From Vandiemenella viatica (lineage: Eukaryota; Arthropoda; Insecta; Orthoptera; Morabidae), in NCBI GenBank assembly GCA_031002005.1, contig JARYHS010009186.1, forward strand, positions 109,094,829-109,158,828: a stretch of DNA of 64,000 nucleotides, read 5' to 3'. Of the stretch, positions 35,236 through 45,649 are shown piece by piece. Position 1 is the first letter of the stretch. Every line of letters starts with the position of its first letter. Below the pieces are notes generated by a model, which saw only the letters and a list, made by a program, of their open reading frames with translations, did no database searches and was not told where the DNA came from. A program made the position numbers and the translations under genes.

Positions 35236-35590
35236 TCATCATCCTCAACAGTTTCCAGCCTCTGGCCGGGTCTGCTTTATGCACAAACCTCTCAATTTCC
35301 TTCTTTCATCCCATCACCTCTCTGTCACCACTTTGTTCCAGTCCTTTCCTCTCTTCCGTACAAACTCATCCACTGCTTTCAGACATCTGTCTCTTGGTCT
35401 TCCTCTAGGTCGTTTACCATGCATCTTAATTTCATGGATTTTTCTTGGGATTCTCTGAGTCTCCATTCTTCTTACATGTCCATACCATCTCAGTCTGGTC
35501 CTCTCTACCCTTTCCTGTAGAGGTTCCTCTTTTATGGAGCGTCTAATCACTTCATTCCTTATCCTTTCCATTTGACTCCCATTCTAGGTC
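35236..35590 (-). pseudogene. LINE protein C-terminus, another family
   Basis: The minus frame 35314-35571 reads RRSIKEEPLQERVERTRLRWYGHVRRM, shortened here, then KRPRGRPRDRCLKAVDE. The 'RLRWYGHVRRM ... RGRP..RW' pattern is the typical C-terminal segment of a widespread animal LINE. The frame is open but 5'-truncated. A 'catcatcatcatcc' stretch near 35231 may be its 3' simple-repeat tail. Confidence 0.65.
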
Positions 35591-36066
35591 ATGAAAACTT
35601 CAATTCGCTTGCTTGTACTCTGCTAATGTCCCGCTTTTTCATTGAGAAGTACAGTATTATATGTTAGAAATATGGAGCGGAACAACGGCTCCGAATGAGT
35701 GCGTGTGATTGCTGTACATGGAGAAGTGAAAATGGAATAGCGAAAAGACGATGGTATGGCTGGAAAGTACGTTAAATTCTGCCTATCGGTCCCAAAGTTT
35801 GGTTGCAGGAGAAGTGATTGGACAGAGCCGATCGAGAAGGGATCAATACAAAGTTTCAATCTTTGAGTTTTTGACTGGAATCTGCTGGCCGGTGTTTGGA
35901 GTTCGCCAACGCCTGGTGATCAGATGCTCAAAGACGACAGCTGTCCAACCGCCTTCCCATCACTCCTTCACAGCCAGGTGCCTGGGGTGAAGCAGTATGC
36001 CGCAACATCGTTCATTCTGTCGCAGCCATCTCAGTACAGAACCGAGATAAAGCAATAGAAATTTAC
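35591..36066. other. Pre-insertion flank of the half-LINE
   Basis: Moderately GC-rich sequence with short open frames lacking domains. It is not recognised as a repeat. Confidence 0.4.
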
Positions 36067-36077
36067 TGTTGTACTAC
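36067..36077. repeat. Left target-site duplication of ORF1-only LINE
   Basis: TGTTGTACTAC recurs exactly at 38108-38118, right after an A run. Confidence 0.9.
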
Positions 36078-36119
36078 AAGGGCCTTCCAGTGACCTCACA
36101 GCCTGGCAACTTCGAGAAC

Positions 36120-37928
36120 ATGGGGAAGAAGCGACTACCAGTCTCGCCTGTGCGCCACCGGGATGCCTCACCGCCGCCTCGCCAGCTACGGCCTGCAGCC
36201 AGCGCTTCGCATCAGTCCGCGGGTAAGGCTGGTTCTCCGAACGGAGGGGAGCCGAAGCCTGGTGCTGCGGCGCGCCGCAAGGGCGCACCACCTGAGCAGC
36301 CTGTGCTTTCAGTAGCACGCAGCTTCGGCGCCCAGACACCATCGAGCAACCACGGGGAGCGGACGGCCTCGAGTGGCCTCCCACTTGGGGAGGGCTGCTC
36401 CACGCTACCACCCAGCACACGGAGCCGCCATGATGCTCCACGGTCAGGCAGGGACAATGAGCCTATGCTTCCGATAGCAAGTACTCCGCGCCAACAGTCG
36501 GAAGATAAAGCCGGCGGGAGGCCCGCCGCGTACGACACTCCCGCTTCGATTCATCAAGACGAATCCTGTTCGGAAATGTCTCAAGCGGAAGACTCATCGT
36601 GGATGTCATGGTCAACACCGAAATCCGCAATGGTCAATGTCGACCACTTCAAAAACATCGAGACTGTAATTTATTTCCACTGTGAGGGCAGAGGCAAGAA
36701 GTACAATTTCAGACTGTTCACACCGGAAAAGTGGGAGAAGTTTTACTACGCCGAGGATATACCTCTCCAAGTGCAACTCCGAGTAAAAACAGGGAAGAAA
36801 CTGTTTGTATGGGAAATCGCTAGCAACAACTTCAGGAAACTGATGCAAACACTCTCGGATCCAGCGAATGCACCTAACGCCAAGCCCATCATCTCGGAAA
36901 AGGAAGATTGGTCCCGAAATGTTCAACTACCTCTCGTATTTTCCAAGAACTTCAAGGAGGATGAGTATTTCGACGATCTTCATCGAATGCTCTACATCCG
37001 TCACCGAAACTCAAGCAGCAACGTAGAACCAGCGATGGAGCAAGAGACACTGGCTTCATCTAACCGTGAGAACATCGAGCAACAACCAAACTCAACCAAG
37101 CTACAGGACAGCAGTCATGACGATCAGAAACGTCCTGCATCAAGAGAATCCCATCAGGAAGAGACAATAATGGAGCATGCATGTTCATCGCCAACTCAGC
37201 TGCTTGTCACCTGTATGAGCCAAGAAGATCTCGAAGACGTGAAGAAATTCCTAGACACTAGGAATATAAAATACAGCATGGACTCCCAAGCGAATACTAG
37301 GCACACAGCAATGACCATACACGCAGAATCATCTCCAGAAGACTCCATCGAAACACCTCAAGACAGAAATTACACAACACGGCCAGTACCAGGCAGGAGC
37401 GTTCCCACAAAAGCCAAGCACATCGACCTGGCCAGCAACCAAGACACGAACAGGAGCGGACGGAACTTCAAAAATCAACCAAAAAGGAGGAAACCGATGG
37501 CAGCGATACAACAATGCTTCCGCTGCCAAGGATTCGGGCACAAGGCCTCGGACTGCAACAAGCAAGTGTGCTGCGTCCGCTGCGGCGGCAACCACAGCAA
37601 CCTGGTATGCTCACGTCCGAGAGAAGCAACGCCTAGATGTGCTAACTGCGGTTCTGACCACGCCGCCAGCTACGGGGGATGTCCTGTGAAGAGAAGGCTC
37701 CAAGCCGCCATCGGAAGACGTCAACATCAACCCAGCCATGCCCGAACAGTCGAAGGACCGGGCGGCCCACAGAAAAGGGCATCAAGCCGCGGCAAAAACC
37801 ATCCGCCGACCGACAAAAGTGACCAGCGCGTGCATCAATGCTGCATCCATGAACCAAAACGTGAAAATCAGTTGGGGAAAATCTCCCAGTTGCTAACGCA
37901 GCTTATTACGGCGATGATATCCAACTGA
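36120..37928 (+). CDS. LINE ORF1 (gag-like nucleic-acid-binding protein)
   Basis: 602 codons from the first ATG; the frame is open 17 codons further upstream, but without ATG and across the target duplication. Residues 1 to about 170 are Pro/Ser/Arg-rich and probably disordered. About 174-260 is a compact segment (YFHCEGRGKKYNFRL, EKWEKFYY). Around 360-400 an RRM-like reading begins QLLVTCMSQEDLEDVKKFL. Three zinc knuckles follow: C466-x2-C469-x4-H474-x4-C479, C485-x2-C488-x3-H492-x4-C497 and C507-x2-C510-x3-H514-x6-C521. This triple-knuckle array is typical of Jockey-clade ORF1 proteins, which bind their RNA in ribonucleoprotein particles. The ORF is uninterrupted, unlike every other element frame here, and is richer in GC than its surroundings. 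An open-frame antisense reading is a shadow. Confidence 0.88.
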   Translation: MGKKRLPVSPVRHRDASPPPRQLRPAASASHQSAGKAGSPNGGEPKPGAAARRKGAPPEQPVLSVARSFGAQTPSSNHGERTASSGLPLGEGCSTLPPSTRSRHDAPRSGRDNEPMLPIASTPRQQSEDKAGGRPAAYDTPASIHQDESCSEMSQAEDSSWMSWSTPKSAMVNVDHFKNIETVIYFHCEGRGKKYNFRLFTPEKWEKFYYAEDIPLQVQLRVKTGKKLFVWEIASNNFRKLMQTLSDPANAPNAKPIISEKEDWSRNVQLPLVFSKNFKEDEYFDDLHRMLYIRHRNSSSNVEPAMEQETLASSNRENIEQQPNSTKLQDSSHDDQKRPASRESHQEETIMEHACSSPTQLLVTCMSQEDLEDVKKFLDTRNIKYSMDSQANTRHTAMTIHAESSPEDSIETPQDRNYTTRPVPGRSVPTKAKHIDLASNQDTNRSGRNFKNQPKRRKPMAAIQQCFRCQGFGHKASDCNKQVCCVRCGGNHSNLVCSRPREATPRCANCGSDHAASYGGCPVKRRLQAAIGRRQHQPSHARTVEGPGGPQKRASSRGKNHPPTDKSDQRVHQCCIHEPKRENQLGKISQLLTQLITAMISN

Positions 37929-38051
37929 CAACACGAACCCAGTAGGGGGTTTTAATATAAGGACGCCTACGGCGTCCATAGCCATTTTCCCCCCAAAAGT
38001 GAAGTAAAAATGTGTCTCCAAAACAACACCCAACTGACACCCAGAAGTTAT

Positions 38052-38066
38052 ACTACCAAAGGTAGT
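38052..38066 (+). other. 3' UTR hairpin with AAA loop (half-LINE)
   Basis: ACTACC-AAA-GGTAGT forms a perfect 6-bp stem. It lies 41 nt upstream of the A tail start. The equivalent hairpin in the RT-bearing LINE (56566-56580, minus strand) is ACTACA-AAA-TGTAGT. The loop-closing pair changed from A-T to C-G on both sides, a compensatory change. It may be the site recognised by the reverse transcriptase when it starts copying (inference). Confidence 0.75.
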
Positions 38067-38107
38067 GGTACTTTAACAACAGCCGTAGAGGCAGAGAAAA
38101 AAAAAAA

Positions 38108-38118
38108 TGTTGTACTAC
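38108..38118. repeat. Right target-site duplication of ORF1-only LINE
   Basis: Exact second copy of TGTTGTACTAC. Confidence 0.9.
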
Positions 38119-38740
38119 GCCACTGCTCATTGCTTCTACCTATAGATATAGTTTGTGCCTCAACAATTTTTCAACAGAACTCAGTTTTCATACCCCCAGT
38201 AATAGCTGTGAGACATTTCACACCCTCCACTGATCTAGACCAAACATGTATTGCTAAGATCTTTTGCTGTTAATAACGAGTAATCTCAATCACGTATGTC
38301 ATTTGTTTTGTTGGAAGAAATAAAGTTCATTTAATCTGATTTTTGGAAAAAAAAGAAAGATTTTAATATTTGTTAGTTAATTCATGGGTTTTATTTTCAA
38401 TCTCTAGAATGACAAGGTAAACCACCCTATCATTATTAAAATAATTTTGTTTGTATAAAATCAGGTTATATTTCATTGATGCCTTGAACTTGCGTCTAAG
38501 ACAAAATCATTTACAGAATTAATAATTTATCCATTATCGTAATATAAAAATCAAGTTACATTACGTTACCTTATGGATTATTTCTCTAAAAGCGTTGTTA
38601 GATTTTGAGTCTAATTACTATTCCAGATCGATGCCCTATTTTAGTTGAGAACTCCTAAGTATTTGTTCGTTGCTCAAGTGGTAGTTTGGTACTTGGTGCA
38701 GCGGGGATATTGAAGGAACACTGAATTAATTAAAAAGCTG
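38119..38740. other. Intergenic sequence
   Basis: No supported feature. 'aataaa' strings occur but with no gene to use them. Confidence 0.5.
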
Positions 38741-38749
38741 CTGCCCTTT

Positions 38750-39130
38750 TTTTCCCTTCGCCTCTCCTATAAAGACAACCACCACTTCTGCCGCCTAATT
38801 GGCCCCGCAGAACGTGACTGTAGCAAAACTTTTTAATAAACGATATTTCAAATTAAAGTCTAACGAGAATCGAATGATACCACAAAAGGACGGAGCACCC
38901 TCGGGCGTAATATAAGATTCCCGGTGCGCAAACAATGGCCCGCGAATAATTACTGCGTCACTCTAATCACACGCACAATGGGCGCCATTACCAGAGATTA
39001 TCGCCGACAAGGAGGGCGTAATTATTAATCTCATGCTCGTCTCGTCCGCCAGGTAGCACTGTCAACAAGTAGGATGGCTGCCTTTGCGGATAGTTCAGTT
39101 CCGGCCTGGCTGCAACCTCCACAAAACAGC
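38750..39130. other. GC-elevated unique island with TAAT cores
   Basis: Contains 'cgaataattactgcg', 'cactctaatcacac' and 'gcgtaattattaatctc' within 110 bp (about 38940-39035) in GC-rich context. It has no repeats or coding signal. It is a candidate developmental enhancer by composition only. Confidence 0.35.
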
Positions 39131-39935
39131 TATCATGCCATCACGACTTACGGGGTTAATGTCAACAATTCTTGCTACCAAAAGTCATTTTTCAAGGCTC
39201 ATATGACAAACATGTCACGATAACATACGTAGAATTCCGAATCATTCTTTAAAAAAGCTGTGTGTGTATTGATGAAACAGGAGAGGTCTCAAAATGTTTG
39301 TAAAAGAAGGTTTAACGTCTCACAAAATTTATCAGAAGTTCATAAAATTTTATTAGAAGTCTGTTCCTTCAGTTCTAAAATTTAAAACAATAACAAAATC
39401 CTTGAAGTTGATTCACGCATGGATGTTCTATTGATACGGATTTATTTTTTGAGGGATAAAAATTTGGCGGATCCTAAGAATTATATATTAAGTGATGGTG
39501 AGAATTGGGGAAATTCGGGAGATGGCCATCCGTACGCGTAATCGACATTATACATGGTAGCAGGGACAATATTGGGCGTACTGATAGAGTTATCACTTCG
39601 ACCAATCTCATCCCTGTTAGAACTCCAAACATAGTCGTTAGAACAGATTAATTGTCAACAGTTGAAAGAAAAGTGACTGAATATCCATGATATGAGAAGC
39701 ATATGGTGATTTGTATGTGTACATTAATTTTTATTATATGACTTTTATTAATAAGTTTTCAGTCCACCTTCCTAACTGACATATTCTTCTTTTAAATAAT
39801 AATTTCGGAACTGAAAAAAATAATCAATTTTGCTTGACGCGAAAATGACATTGAATGTAGAAGGAAGATGGATAAGAGTGACGCAAAACAGAGTAGCATG
39901 ATTTTATTTTCTAATAGATTTTATATGTCATCAGC
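39131..39935. other. AT-rich intergenic sequence
   Basis: No supported feature. Confidence 0.5.
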
Positions 39936-39939
39936 CTGT

Positions 39940-40350
39940 AGACTTGTTTGATACAATCATTCATCTCTCGTTGTCCTGAATTAATCTTTTCCTATCAAGA
40001 AACAAATTTCAACCAACCGCTTCAGTTACCTGCTTCATTTAATCTAATTTCTATTTTCTTTACATTTACTATCTTTGACTGCTACCTCTATTAAGAAGTT
40101 AATCTAATCCAAATTTTAAAATGTTACGCTACTATCTACTTTCAGAAAAAGACCATTTAAACAACCTCTTCTCTATTACTATTTCCAAAATATGTTTATT
40201 AACTATGTATATTATTCCAAAACTCATCACTTCTAAGTCCCTAGCTATGTACATTAATACATATTTTGAGAGTTACAGCTAACAATTAGATAATAGCTTT
40301 TCGAAGTAATATTTTCGTAATCAAAATAAAGTTTTTTTCAAAAAAAAAAA
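39940..40350 (-). mobile_element. Old LINE 3' fragment
   Basis: 'gtagacttgtttgatacaatc' shortened and the following ttcatctctcg ... ttgcttcattt-like order match, with many changes, the 3' coding and terminal part of the family at 5466 and 19345. There is no open frame. It is the oldest-looking copy of that family here. Confidence 0.5.
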
Positions 40351-42285
40351 ACCCAACTGAACTGTTGCTTGAAAACCTACGAAATCTGTTAAAGTAGATG
40401 TATTTACACACGCTAAGAACAATATTTGAACTAAAAACTGAACGATAACGCTCATCAAAATGATTTTAGATCTAGCCATAGAATAATTACACTTTCTACT
40501 GGTTGTTTCACTTTTTTTAAGGCAGTATGTTTCTCGCTGTATTACTAATCCTTCTTTTATAATTTCTATTTAAAACATATTTTCTTGACTGGACTTGCAA
40601 GGTGTATAGAATTCTATTAGAATCGCATAATCACTCAGCTAATTAAAAAAAATTCTAGACATTCTAGACCACACTACGCTGTATTGAGAAAGGCCATCAC
40701 AAGAGATCTGTTACGAAAATTCGCAAACTTTTTAAATTGCGTTTCTGCAGTAGATAAATCATTCCTGGTACGTTTTATTTAGGTGATCTCATAAGTTAGC
40801 AGATGTTCCTTGTGTGAATGCATTTTAGTGTTCTGGGTTGTACCTGCTGGATGCTTCTGCCCTAATATGTTGCCAGCGAAAGGCTATGAAAAATCAGGCT
40901 CAGAAACACGTACCCGTAAACAACACCAACAATACAGAAGAATACAGAAATCAATTTACATAAAAATTAAACCAAAAGATGTTCAGGTTTAAATTTTTCT
41001 TGAAGCGGTATAATTTTTTTTTTAAGTTGACTTATGGTTCACATTTTTATTCCATGCTCACTTTACCAAACCACATTGTGAATGTTATAATGCAGCGAAA
41101 TTTCTTTGTATTGTTAGAATGTGTTAGATAGGATGCTGACAGAAAAGTGATACAAGCAGTAAGGAGTTACAAGTCACAACTCCTTAGCACTCGATGAAAC
41201 AGTTCCAAAATTTGTAGTGCCCTTCTTGTGTTTTTGCTAGTGTCACGGTAATGTGCAGAGGAAGCGAATTGCAGAGGTCAGGTTTACGTGCAGCAAAATA
41301 CAAGAGGCTGTGTTTATTATAAGTATCTTTAAATCATCAAGCAGTATAGTATAAGATTGACGTGGGTTTACAATGTGTACTGATTAGTACATTCAGGGAC
41401 TGGAATATCCTATACATTGTAAAATGTAAAAATATGTCAAATTTCGTCTTTTCTTTTCTACAAATATCACATTTGAGTACAATATTAAAGAGCTGTATCG
41501 CATGAGATTCCACTTAATCATCTGTATTGCCAATTGTTTGGCTATTGGAGCTCGTCGGGATTATTTCCGTTATCCTTCATTTTAATTTTTTAGCTTATTA
41601 CTAGTATTTCGCAAATAACTTGCTGCTATGAATTGATTACTATGTCTGATAAAAATTTTAGGTTTTTTTTTTTAACTTCTATAACGTATTTCAATTGCTG
41701 GACACCATTTGGAATATTTCTCGCTGAAGGACTAGTTATCATAACACTAAAGAAAAACTGAATGAACTTATGTTGTTTTTTCTCTCTATACAAAAATTAG
41801 TTAAGTAAATAAATTTGTGAAGTTGTCACCACAAGATCTTGTCCTTCAGGATATTACTACACGAAACTGGTATTCAAGAAAGGGACATATTTTCCCCCAA
41901 AACAATCGTGGAAAAAACTATGCAACAGTAATAAAAACTATCCTTAACGAATTGGACACACATTAACAATCAAATTGCCACAGTAAGAAGGAATTATCAT
42001 TGCATCAAACCGTTTCATAGCAGGAGATTTTAGGAGAATGCTGAAACTGTATTCTCTGAATTGTATCACCTGAACATACGTGGTAACAGTGACAGATAAC
42101 ATAGAAACAACGTTAAAATGTTTTAGGTAGCTAAAATCTGTAATGACCACAATGTACAATAATGCTACTTTGATTTTCCAGTCTCATATCTAAGTCACTG
42201 CTAATGAGAAATAATAACTGGTAATGCTGATTTGGAAATAATGTGTCACATTTTCTCGCTTTGATTTTCTTTCCTTCTCGTCTAG
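40351..42285. other. AT-rich intergenic sequence
   Basis: About 1.9 kb with only short, domain-free open frames. Confidence 0.5.
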
Positions 42286-42289
42286 TCCT

Positions 42290-42900
42290 CCAGCTGAAGA
42301 GTCAGCTGCCACGGTATGGTACGCACATCGCAGAGGAGCCTAAAAGGAAGGCTAACCAGCCAGGGGCAGCCGGCTCAATACGCTCACTCCGCGGAATGAA
42401 ACAGGCGAGCACGGCGACTTGAACGCAGCCTGGCGGAGCACACAGACAGGCTATTAGCTAATAAAATCGATCGCTGGTGTTGGTTTTAATCTCGTAAAAC
42501 CCGAGCGGCCCTAATGAAATGATTGTCGAGATGCTAACAATACAGCTGGCACACGCGACACCAAATTGGATTCGGCCCGCACCTCGCCAATCAATTTGGT
42601 TCGCCCCGCCACCCCCTCCCCCCTCCCTCCCGGCCTTCGAGGAAATGAAGAATTGTTTTTCGGCAGGGATTTGGCCGCACTGGGGTGCGGCCACGGCCTC
42701 AAGCAAGTGCCCACACACGTGCGGGATCCCGCAAGGCCGTGACCCTTGCGTCCAAATCCCTTGGGTTTCCCGCACGTGTGTGGCGGCCTTTACGCAAACC
42801 AGGAGCTTGGACGCCTCGATACGCCTACTTATTGGCAAAAATAATTCCCGCCTTCTTTAATTGGGTAAACGACTCCGCATGTTTGTTACACCATTTCTAG
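42290..42900. other. GC-elevated island with nested hairpins
   Basis: A GC-rich unique block. It contains a perfect 9-bp-stem, 4-nt-loop hairpin (tggccgcac-tggg-gtgcggcca, 42672-42693). Beyond it is a perfect 16-bp inverted repeat (CCACACACGTGCGGGA, 42711-42726 with its complement at 42768-42783). That repeat encloses another 7-bp inverted repeat (cgcaagg/ccttgcg, 42730-42750). TAAT-type cores occur upstream (about 42453-42535). Overlapping open frames on both strands have no domain. Possible functions are conserved enhancer DNA or a structured transcript. Confidence 0.45.
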
Positions 42901-43235
42901 TGGTATCTCGTCTTTAGAAGCTGGCAGTGAGGACTCACGATATCCGCAAAATTTGAGATACACCACCAGTAATACGTGCAAACTTCAAGGAAGAGTCTTA
43001 ACTGTTTTATTGTTTGCAGCCGCCACTCCACTATACATAATTGTGTATCAGAGATAGTGAATTATCCGCTTACACAAAATGACTTTATCTGGGTGCAACG
43101 TGGGCCTATTTGTTTCCATCGTATCCAGCAAATTCTGTCAATACCCGACTTCCGAAAATTATTACTAATGTGATTAATCGGGCCCTCAAAACTGCAAAAG
43201 ATGAGTTTTTAACCACATAGGTACCTGAATTTTAA

Positions 43236-43465
43236 GTTTGCTTCTGTTTTAACGCCTCGTCGACGTCGTAATCATTAGCGGTGGTGAAAGGATTGAGGGA
43301 AGGAACGGGAAGGATTTCAGCCATGGTCTTTTAATGGAACCATTCGCATAGAATTATTTGGAGAAACCATGAAAAACCAAAAACTGGATGACCTGATGGA
43401 GATTCAAACCTGCGTCCTTACGAATGCGAAGCCAGGACGTTACCGCTCATCCACCACGCTCAATG
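43236..43465 (-). mobile_element. SINE copy F, diverged
   Basis: Copy-A family with 'aacgcctcgtcgacgtcg', 'cagccatggtcttttaatgg', 'gagaaaccatgaaaaacc' and box-B complement 'ggagattcaaacctgcg'. Imperfect flanks (43222-43234 tacctgaatttta and 43466-43477 cacctgatttta) look like an aged target duplication. The 'cgtcgacg' tail variant is shared with copies D and G and differs from A, C and E, marking a subfamily. Confidence 0.75.
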
Positions 43466-43535
43466 CACCTGATTTTATTGGTATTACCAGAGTTTTAAAA
43501 GAAAGGCTGTGTATTGTCGACACTCAGGATCTGAC

Positions 43536-43990
43536 GATATGCATCTACATCTACATCTATACTCTGAAATTTACAATTACTGTGGGTGGCAGAGGGTGCT
43601 AAGCACCAATCCTAATTCAGTGCATTCCAATCCCGAACAGAACGAGGAAAGAAAGAATACATAAATTTATCAGTACGGCATCTTATTTCAAGAATCTTAT
43701 CCCTACTGTCATTGCGACCTAAATAGGTTGGCGGAAGAAGTATTTCGTTGCACTCGTAAATTAAAGATTTTCGCATATTCTCCAACGAATTCAAACTGAA
43801 AACGAAGTCGTCAGTCCGCCAAACAATCCCAGCCAAACCCACGTATCAGCTCTGTGACACTTACATGAGTACTGTAACTAGCAGTCACGAATCGAGCGGC
43901 TCTCCTGAAGAGTAGTTGAACTTCTTCTTCCGTGTAATCTTAGCATTATATCGTGAATTGGTTCAGGAGTCTCTCCGTCTCCTTCTGGAC
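43536..43990 (-). mobile_element. LINE 3' end with (acatct)n-type tail
   Basis: On the minus strand an open 76-codon piece (43612-43842) ends with NDSRDKILEIRCRTDKFMYSFFPRSVRDWN. This is the same C-terminal signature as the plus-strand piece at 16364-16618. Beyond its stop the element ends at 'catctacatctacatctat' (plus strand), a simple-repeat 3' terminus rather than poly-A. It is 5'-truncated and decayed. Confidence 0.65.
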
Positions 43991-44286
43991 AAAAATCAAC
44001 GCTCTGGCGTTAAGTAAATAAATAAATAAATAAACTTTTGACACAGTCCTTTTTGAAAAAATAGTTATTGGACTCATGTACACAATTATTCTGTGCAACA
44101 ACAGCTATCATTAGAAAATGAAAATGACGTCCATTGAAAAAACGGTCCACATTATAATTTGATTTGAAAACTTTCAAAAGAAAACTAAATATTGCAATTA
44201 GCATAAGAATATCCGACGGGCACGAATTGTGATAATTTTGCCAAACACGCTGGGCGACCAAAATGTAATACACCCTATGAGTTCTT

Positions 44287-44332
44287 ACGTTCTATTTTAT
44301 CTTTTATTTTATTTTATTTTATTTTATTAATT
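44287..44332 (+). repeat. (ATTTT)n pentanucleotide run
   Basis: Several tandem ATTTT units with one interruption. Confidence 0.75.
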
Positions 44333-44623
44333 TAACTAGGAATTACTATTTTATGAGGTATAAGGTTCTCCGAAATGGAAGATCTTTTATATAGTAAGTG
44401 TGCGCTTATTAATCCCTGGAAAAATGTTATGGCAATATTTCACCCTTTATTTACCTTAATAAATGCCTGGCAATTTTCAAAATTACTTTTTCCTACCCGG
44501 CCAACATATAGACACGATGGATTTATAACTAAACGACATAGATCGAATCACATTAAATAAAATAATGCTAGCAAGAAATATCAAATATGAATCGTAAAAT
44601 GACACATGTTGTACCATATTAAT

Positions 44624-44636
44624 TAACATTGAGCTA
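44624..44636. repeat. Left target-site duplication of SINE copy G
   Basis: TAACATTGAGCTA recurs exactly at 44924-44936. Confidence 0.85.
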
Positions 44637-44774
44637 CCGAGCGTGGAGGGTAACGGTTAACGTACTGGCCTCGTATTCGGGAGGATGCGGGTTCGAATCC
44701 CAGTCTGAGCATCCAGATTTGGGTTTTCCATGGTTTCCCCAAATCATTCAAGGTGAAAACCAAGATACTTCCTT

Positions 44775-44831
<57 letters not shown>

Positions 44832-44923
44832 CGAATTCCTTCCCGTTCCTTGTCCCCAGTCCCACTGCTAATGCCCTTAGCCGTCGACGAGGCGTAAAGC
44901 AATAAGTAAAAAAAATATAATAA
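44637..44923 (+). mobile_element. tRNA-derived SINE, copy G, with internal A53 expansion
   Basis: Plus-strand copy with head (ccgagcgtggagggtaacgg), box B 'gcgggttcgaatccc', and body 'gggttttccatggtttcccc'. It ends in 'gacgaggcgtaaagcaataag' shortened and an A-rich tail. An exact 13-bp target duplication flanks it. Where other copies have 'cttcaaaaggccatggccg', this copy has 53 consecutive A (44776-44828) and then 'ggccgaattcc'. The short internal A run has expanded and 'ggccat' has been lost. Confidence 0.85.
44776..44828 (+). repeat. Internal poly-A tract, 53 nt
   Basis: Located inside the SINE body, not at its 3' end; compare the 4-A and 6-A runs at the same site in copies A and E. Confidence 0.9.
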
Positions 44924-44936
44924 TAACATTGAGCTA
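44924..44936. repeat. Right target-site duplication of SINE copy G
   Basis: Exact second copy of TAACATTGAGCTA. Confidence 0.85.
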
Positions 44937-45645
44937 GCAAGCACAAATTACTATCATATCAATTGGCTGTACATCAAGCAATGAGAAATATGTTTTCTGG
45001 CAGGGTGTTTATGGAGCAAAACAAAGAACACAATGTGGATATACTTCGTGCTATTTGTGGGACGATCACTATGCCGAGTCCCAGATTTCCGTAGTTACTG
45101 CAGCCCTTCTCAGAGTTGAGCTGCAACCTGATATCGAAATTCGAAACCTTCGCCGAAACGAGAGCAATAATTTCAGTACACTCTAAATACAACTAGCAGA
45201 TGTGGCCAGCTGTTTCCTTCTCGGACCACGATCACTTAAGTTTCACAGTGCCTCACTTAAACTTTTAATAATTCCTTTACATTCTTAATTGCTAATTCTA
45301 TAGCGCTCTCTTTCGTTTCAGCACACGTAGGATGTCGAATATAGGGTGTTCAATGTCACTGTTCTCTCTTTTGTTGTGGAACGTATGCCGTTTTTTTTTT
45401 TTTTTTTTTCTTTTTCGTCCATTCGCATTCTCGGTAGACTATAGAAGTCTTTAAGACTGACCCTCATTTTCAAACGTTGCTGGTAACAACGGGAGGTTTC
45501 CTCGTCAACTGGGCTATTCCTTGCATAAATTATCGACATTTAGCTGGCTGAGCCGAGAAAAAAGTTGGATAATTTAAAAATATCGCCCAGATAGTTTTCA
45601 TGTGACAGTTAAAACACTAATTTTGCATTTTATCGAGATTCACTT
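44937..45645. other. Intergenic sequence
   Basis: Contains a T run near 45391-45409. No gene recognised. Confidence 0.5.
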
Positions 45646-45649
45646 AGGT

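Larger units (their letters stand above)
36078..38107 (+). mobile_element. ORF1-only ('half-LINE') Jockey-like retroposon, 2,030 bp
   Basis: Bounded by exact 11-bp target duplications and ending in an A tail (38097-38107). Contents in order: 42 bp of leader, a single intact ORF1 (36120-37928), then a 3' untranslated region of about 170 bp. No endonuclease or reverse transcriptase is present; the 3' UTR starts directly after the ORF1 stop. That UTR is collinear with the 3' UTR of the RT-bearing LINE at 56538-58017. Shared blocks are ccatagcc, cccccaaaag and ccaaaacaa, followed by a 15-nt hairpin. The structure parallels HAL1 ('half-L1') elements of mammals and gag-only HeT-A of Drosophila. Whether it is a family or a one-off internal deletion cannot be decided from one copy. 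Confidence 0.85.

Noticed and set aside
36031..36538. Antisense open frames of 136 and 108 codons
   Set aside because: They lie opposite the GC-rich ORF1 of the half-LINE and are its shadow.
38680..38720. tRNA-like string 'gttgctcaagtggtagttt'
   Set aside because: Resembles box A but no box B follows at tRNA spacing.
42458..42900. Three overlapping ORFs (71-126 codons) on both strands
   Set aside because: Open frames are expected in GC-rich DNA; translations have no domain and the block is explained better by its inverted repeats.
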